Source: Monodelphis domestica
Lineage: Eukaryota > Chordata > Mammalia > Didelphimorphia > Didelphidae
Direction of reading: 5' to 3'
Assembly (NCBI RefSeq): GCF_027887165.1
Contig: NC_077231.1
Coordinates: forward strand, 190,920,334 to 190,984,333
Length of the DNA: 64,000 bases
Under the pieces are notes generated by a model. The model worked only from the letters and a program-made list of their open reading frames with translations. It was not told the DNA's origin and did not search any database. Of this stretch, positions 62,001-64,000 are shown one piece after another. Numbering within the stretch: the first letter of the stretch is position 1; each line of letters begins with the position of its first letter. The translations under genes and the position numbers were made by a program.

Positions 62001-62620
62001 TAGTCAAGACAGTTTTCTTCTTAAGACTAGAAAAATGCTGAAATTCTCACTCTCTTTTCATTCTAAGTACACGACTACCTTTGTTATTATCATTCTTCAT
62101 TTGAACATACTCAGACATTCTAGATTTCTAAATTTACATCATGCTTTCATTGACTATACATTAAGGATCAGAGGTCAATTATCTGCTTCTTTTTTTTTTT
62201 AAACCCTTACCTTCCGTCTTGGAGTCAATACTGTGTATTGGCTCCAAGGCAGAAGAGTGGTAAGGGCTAGGCAATGGGGGTCAAGTGACTTGCCCAGGGT
62301 CACACAGCTAGGAAGTGTATTGTCTGCTTCTTAATGATATTCAGGCAATATTTTAATGAGAAGGGGATGCCTTAAAATACAAAGCATGGAAGATTATTTC
62401 CAAGAAGAGAAACAATTCCAATCCTAAGATGCACATTCTTCTTAGTTTTAATTAAAAGAATAACACTTTCTAGCCTTGCCCCTAAATTTAGAGATATTTT
62501 TGACTTCTGTGGTCTGCATCCCTTGTCCCTGAATATAGAAATAAGAAAAAATTGCACATACCATTTACCAATGCAACATTGATTCCTCTTCCAACATTAT
62601 TCTTTACACCACTCATTAAA
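46930..62620 (-). CDS. FAM3C: FAM3C (ILEI) secreted cytokine-like protein, last five coding exons
   Basis: Partial gene, joined in minus order 62620-62562, 59909-59859, 53550-53466, 47846-47720, 47019-46930. All junctions are GT-AG and all phases match, giving residues about 91-227 of a protein that is 227 residues in human. FAM3C is secreted, adopts the compact beta-beta-alpha fold of the FAM3 family, and is known as an inducer of epithelial-mesenchymal transition with roles in bone and metabolism. Visible landmarks are [59 protein letters not shown] (the Cys185 position linked to dimerisation in human) and the C-terminal EGCIPQKQD (Cys221). The signal peptide and first cysteines are encoded beyond the right edge; none of their exons was recognised in 62621-64000. 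Confidence 0.97.
47720..47846 (-). CDS. FAM3C: FAM3C coding exon (residues 156-198)
   Basis: 127 nt encoding [36 protein letters not shown] and KSPFEQ. The donor is gtgagt (complement of 47714-47719); the acceptor follows a 'ccctctcaaag' tract. Confidence 0.97.
48120..48957 (-). repeat. FAM3C intron: MIR relic and a CORE-SINE
   Basis: 48120-48295 is a reversed MIR ('gcactttcacatttattatc', 'gagaagtgaagtaattcacc'). 48765-48957 is a nearly full-length reversed CORE-SINE: T-rich end, 'gtattggctccaaggcagaa', 'cacacagctgggaagtgtct', 'gatttgaacctaggacctcc', 'gagctacccagctgccccc'. Reversed relative to the window, the SINE is in the same sense as FAM3C transcription. Confidence 0.85.
48958..50889. 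other. FAM3C intronic sequence, nothing recognised
   Basis: AT-rich intron without a clear repeat family or open frame of interest. Confidence 0.4.
50890..52400 (+). repeat. Dead L1/HAL1-type copy: 5' leader plus ORF1 only
   Basis: From 50905 ('gtcctggccagaaccagaat' then 'ggctgagcaggagag') a leader leads into a decayed ORF1. Recognisable counterparts of the intact ORF1 are 'ctggaaaacagattgaggag' (LENR block), 'aaaactcccaggaatattat' (TPRNVI), 'aagaataagctattcagcaa' (RISYPAK) and 'aaaatggacatttaattgag' near the ORF1 end. No ORF2 follows. This fits either a HAL1-like half element or a deletion. Stops occur throughout. Confidence 0.7.
52401..53465. other. FAM3C intron, unassigned GC-richer block
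   Basis: 52480-52930 has higher GC content than its surroundings and a texture like an LTR or other element, but I cannot identify boundaries or a family. The rest is AT-rich intron leading to the exon at 53466. Confidence 0.35.
53466..53550 (-). CDS. FAM3C: FAM3C coding exon (residues 128-156)
   Basis: 85 nt encoding (D)[18 protein letters not shown] and MGTYDDGAT plus two bases of Lys156. The donor is gtatgt (complement of 53460-53465) and the acceptor 'ctctttag'. Confidence 0.97.
53848..53955 (+). repeat. L2 3'-end scrap
   Basis: 'gtaagctccttgagggcagg' followed by 'ggctttcttttccatctttg' is the classic L2 3' sentence. Confidence 0.7.
54870..55121 (-). repeat. MAR1-like CORE-SINE, near full length
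   Basis: Reversed SINE: 'gttgtttagtcatttttcag', 'ttggagttttcttggcaaag', 'tttaccatttccttctccag', 'cagggtcatgcagctaggaa' and 'tccactgagttact'. A degenerate plus-orientation MIR precedes it (about 54660-54780). Confidence 0.85.
55265..55695 (+). repeat. Candidate solo LTR of an endogenous retrovirus
   Basis: The stretch starts near a TGTG and has a GC-richer 3' half with 'gaccaggtc'-free text 'gctgagacctggccccaaat'. An 'aataaa' at about 55626 is followed within 50 bp by 'gtctgaacctttgtttttt' and a CA end ('cagatttca'). This order (U3-like, polyadenylation signal, short R/U5-like end) suggests a solo LTR. No internal retroviral coding region is present, and I could not find convincing target duplications. 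Confidence 0.35.
56480..57105 (+). repeat. L2 3' region
   Basis: It reads as the standard L2 series: 'tctgatcttgccactttcct', 'tcactggctctttactgcct', 'tcctccaaggctcagctcag', 'gttccttgaaggtaccaaat' and 'ttaataaatgcttgctgaat'. It is ancient, with no frame. Confidence 0.8.
57224..57777 (-). mobile_element. 5'-truncated L1 insertion in FAM3C intron
   Basis: Reversed L1 3' end and ORF2 C-terminus ('tctctgtgtacaatgttctc', 'tcactctgcatcaattcctg', 'cagccattccccaatcaagg'). It is flanked by an imperfect duplication, 57206-57219 'aaatagtttttaag' and 57778-57791 'aaatagctttttag'. It is older than the 44.6 kb copy. Confidence 0.85.
57800..59858. other. FAM3C intronic sequence
   Basis: About 58020-58085 and 59680-59790 contain L2-class 3' scraps ('gccagacatataataaatgc'; 'gctcctaaagaacaaggaca'). 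About 59090-59420 is a GC-richer block without an identified family or frame. Confidence 0.4.
59859..59909 (-). CDS. FAM3C: FAM3C coding exon (residues 111-127)
   Basis: 51 nt encoding [17 protein letters not shown]; too short to appear as a long open frame. The acceptor 'tatctctag' and donor gtaagt are both consensus. Confidence 0.95.
60900..61360 (+). repeat. L2-class 3' region
   Basis: 'ttcctcagtacctggagcct', 'gagtaaactcctcgagggaa' and 'ctgcctggcacaaaaaaatg' followed by 'catttaataaatgtttc' follow the L2 3' pattern. The 124-codon open frame (61059-61433) inside is a by-product of it. Confidence 0.6.
62190..62318 (-). repeat. CORE-SINE 3' half, young, minus strand
   Basis: Reversed SINE from the A/T tail to 'cacacagctaggaagtgt', 5' truncated. 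Target duplications: 62178-62191 'attatctgcttctt' and 62319-62332 'attgtctgcttctt' (one difference). Its complement differs from the 62981-63183 copy by about two bases over about 125. Confidence 0.9.
62562..62620 (-). CDS. FAM3C: FAM3C coding exon (residues 91-110)
   Basis: 59 nt encoding (V)[18 protein letters not shown] plus Asn and the first base of Gly111. The acceptor 'cttctttag' and donor gtatgt are consensus. It is the most 5' FAM3C exon visible, lies between two oppositely oriented SINEs, and is not a multiple of three, so skipping it would shift the frame. Confidence 0.96.
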
Positions 62621-62980
62621 CTAAAGAAGAAAAAAAATGGAACAAATTTCAGAAGCAAGTATTTCAAATAGTAAACATAAGATCAAAAAATGGAATAAAA
62701 ATGGAATGAAAAGCATTGACTGTATAGTATATTCAGTAGTGGAAATGTAACATAGGAAAAATAAATTAAAAGTCGCATTATTTTAAAACATTTCAATATG
62801 ACTTCTTAAATATAAATGTATTACAAGACTGGGGTTATTAAAAGCCTAAAAACAATCAAGCTATTTCTTTATGAGTTACCAGATTATGAGTATCTTCTAA
62901 GGAATCCCTCATAGTGCGTGTATGTGTATTTCAAATATGATATACAACACTTCTGCATCTGCCTTCAAAAAAAATCAAAC

Positions 62981-63183
62981 GGGGACAGCTGGGTAGCTCA
63001 GTGGATTGAGAGCCAGACCCAGAGATGGGAGGTCCTAGGTTCAAATCTGGCCTCAGACACTTCCTAGCTGTGTGACCCTGGGCAAGTCACTTGACCCCCA
63101 TTGCCTAGCCCTTACCACTCTTCTGCCTTGGAGCCAATACACAGTATTGATTCCAAGATGGAAGGTAAGGGTTTAAAAAAAAA
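62981..63183 (+). repeat. CORE-SINE, full length, young
   Basis: It shows head 'gggtagctcagtggattgag', 'taggttcaaatctgg', CORE 'tgaccctgggcaagtcactt', the 'gagccaatacacagtattga' tail and an A run. Antisense to FAM3C transcription. A short scrap of the same SINE 3' end lies at 63537-63577. Confidence 0.92.
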
Positions 63184-64000
63184 GTGACTAATTTACTTTT
63201 CATCTCCCACAATTTGATATATTGGAAGTAAAGTAAAATTTATGCCTACCTAGGTCAAGAAATGAAAAAGAAAATATGCTTACTGAATCTAGCAATCAGA
63301 AATGTACTTTTAGTGACATCAAGCTGCTTGTATCTTCAAAACTCTATTTCTAACACCAATATTATTCTGGAAATGCTATATGGCTGAAAACTATGGAAAA
63401 CTTTCAGAAGAATTACAATCATACTCCAAAAAAAAATGAGATAAACTACTATTTGCTAATGCAGATTTGCCAAAGTTCAGTATAAAAGATACCTTTGAAG
63501 TCATGGATAGCCAGAAAAAAAAATGCACTGCTCACAATACATAGTATTGATTCTAAGATGGAAGGTAAGAGTTTAAAAGAATATAATTTAGAAAAAAAAA
63601 AGACAAAAAATTCCATAGGACAAGCAGGCATAAAGGAATTAAATCTGCACTTATAGTACTAAAATTATGGATTCATTCAGTAAAGCATATCTAACAGAAA
63701 ATTTTTGATCCCCAAAAGAACAAGTCTATCTTCTTTTTCCACTGAGTATCCCTTTGAAATATTTCAAGATAGTTATCTAGTTATCTTGATCTTCCTTTTC
63801 ACTTCCTCCTTCTCTTCTCCAGGCTAAACAATCCTCATGACATGGCCTCAACGTCATCCTGGTTATTCAATATTCTTCCTAAAATGTGGCAATAAGAACT
63901 GAAGAGAGTACAGTAGGACCATCTCTAGTCCTGGGCATCAAGCACTGAATACAGGCTAAGACTGAATTAGCCTTTTTAAATTGTAACACTATTAATTCAT
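63184..64000. other. FAM3C intron to window edge
   Basis: AT-rich sequence. Apart from the SINE scrap at 63537-63577 nothing is recognised. No further FAM3C exon was found. Confidence 0.5.

Noticed and set aside
62621-64000. Further 5' FAM3C exons
   Set aside because: I looked on the minus strand for the GPKICLEDN-coding exon and found no match with splice sites; it must lie beyond the edge.

Overview
The window is nuclear DNA from a marsupial. Its transposable elements are the evidence: tRNA-headed CORE-SINEs ending in a short A tail after a 'gtaagggttt' 3' end, MAR1/MON1-like SINEs ending in '...gacacaactgaaaac', MIR/THER and L2 relics, and L1 copies at very different ages. I cannot separate an American opossum such as Monodelphis from an Australasian marsupial by eye. 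The sequence is AT-rich, with one GC- and CpG-rich island at about 23.95-25.65 kb.

Two host protein genes are present, in convergent orientation. WNT16 lies on the + strand as four coding exons (24772-24866, 25116-25399, 27490-27773, 37508-37972). They join in frame with consensus splice sites into a complete 375-residue Wnt ligand with 24 mature cysteines and the acylated-serine motif [11 protein letters not shown]3C (ILEI) lies on the - strand. Its last five coding exons (62562-62620, 59859-59909, 53466-53550, 47720-47846, 46930-47019) encode residues about 91-227. The 5' exons lie beyond the right edge. The WNT16-FAM3C neighbourhood is conserved with human 7q31.31, a locus known from bone-density genetics.

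Layout. 1-3.85 kb is an old minus-strand L1 carrying an inserted SINE and an apparent internal deletion that fuses the ORF1 end to the ORF2 reverse transcriptase. 3.98-4.45 kb is an unexplained CpG-retaining patch. 4.56-5.26 kb is a degenerate tandem repeat with units of about 160 bp. 5.3-16 kb is intergenic, with MIR, L2, SINE and L1 fragments. 16039-22382 is a full-length L1 with open ORF1 (321 aa) and ORF2 (1268 aa), an A tail and identical 17-bp target-site duplications; it looks young and possibly active. 24-38 kb is WNT16 with its CpG-island promoter. 38-46.9 kb is the WNT16-FAM3C intergenic stretch with a young truncated L1. 46.9-64 kb is FAM3C, whose introns carry SINEs, an L2, a dead L1/HAL1-type ORF1 copy and a candidate solo LTR.

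The most interesting things are the apparently intact marsupial L1, which has a 531-bp purine/G-rich spacer between its ORFs; a pair of nearly identical inverted SINEs flanking a 59-nt FAM3C exon; and an Ala/Pro/Ser-rich expansion in WNT16 exon 2. I saw no evidence of an entirely new gene system.
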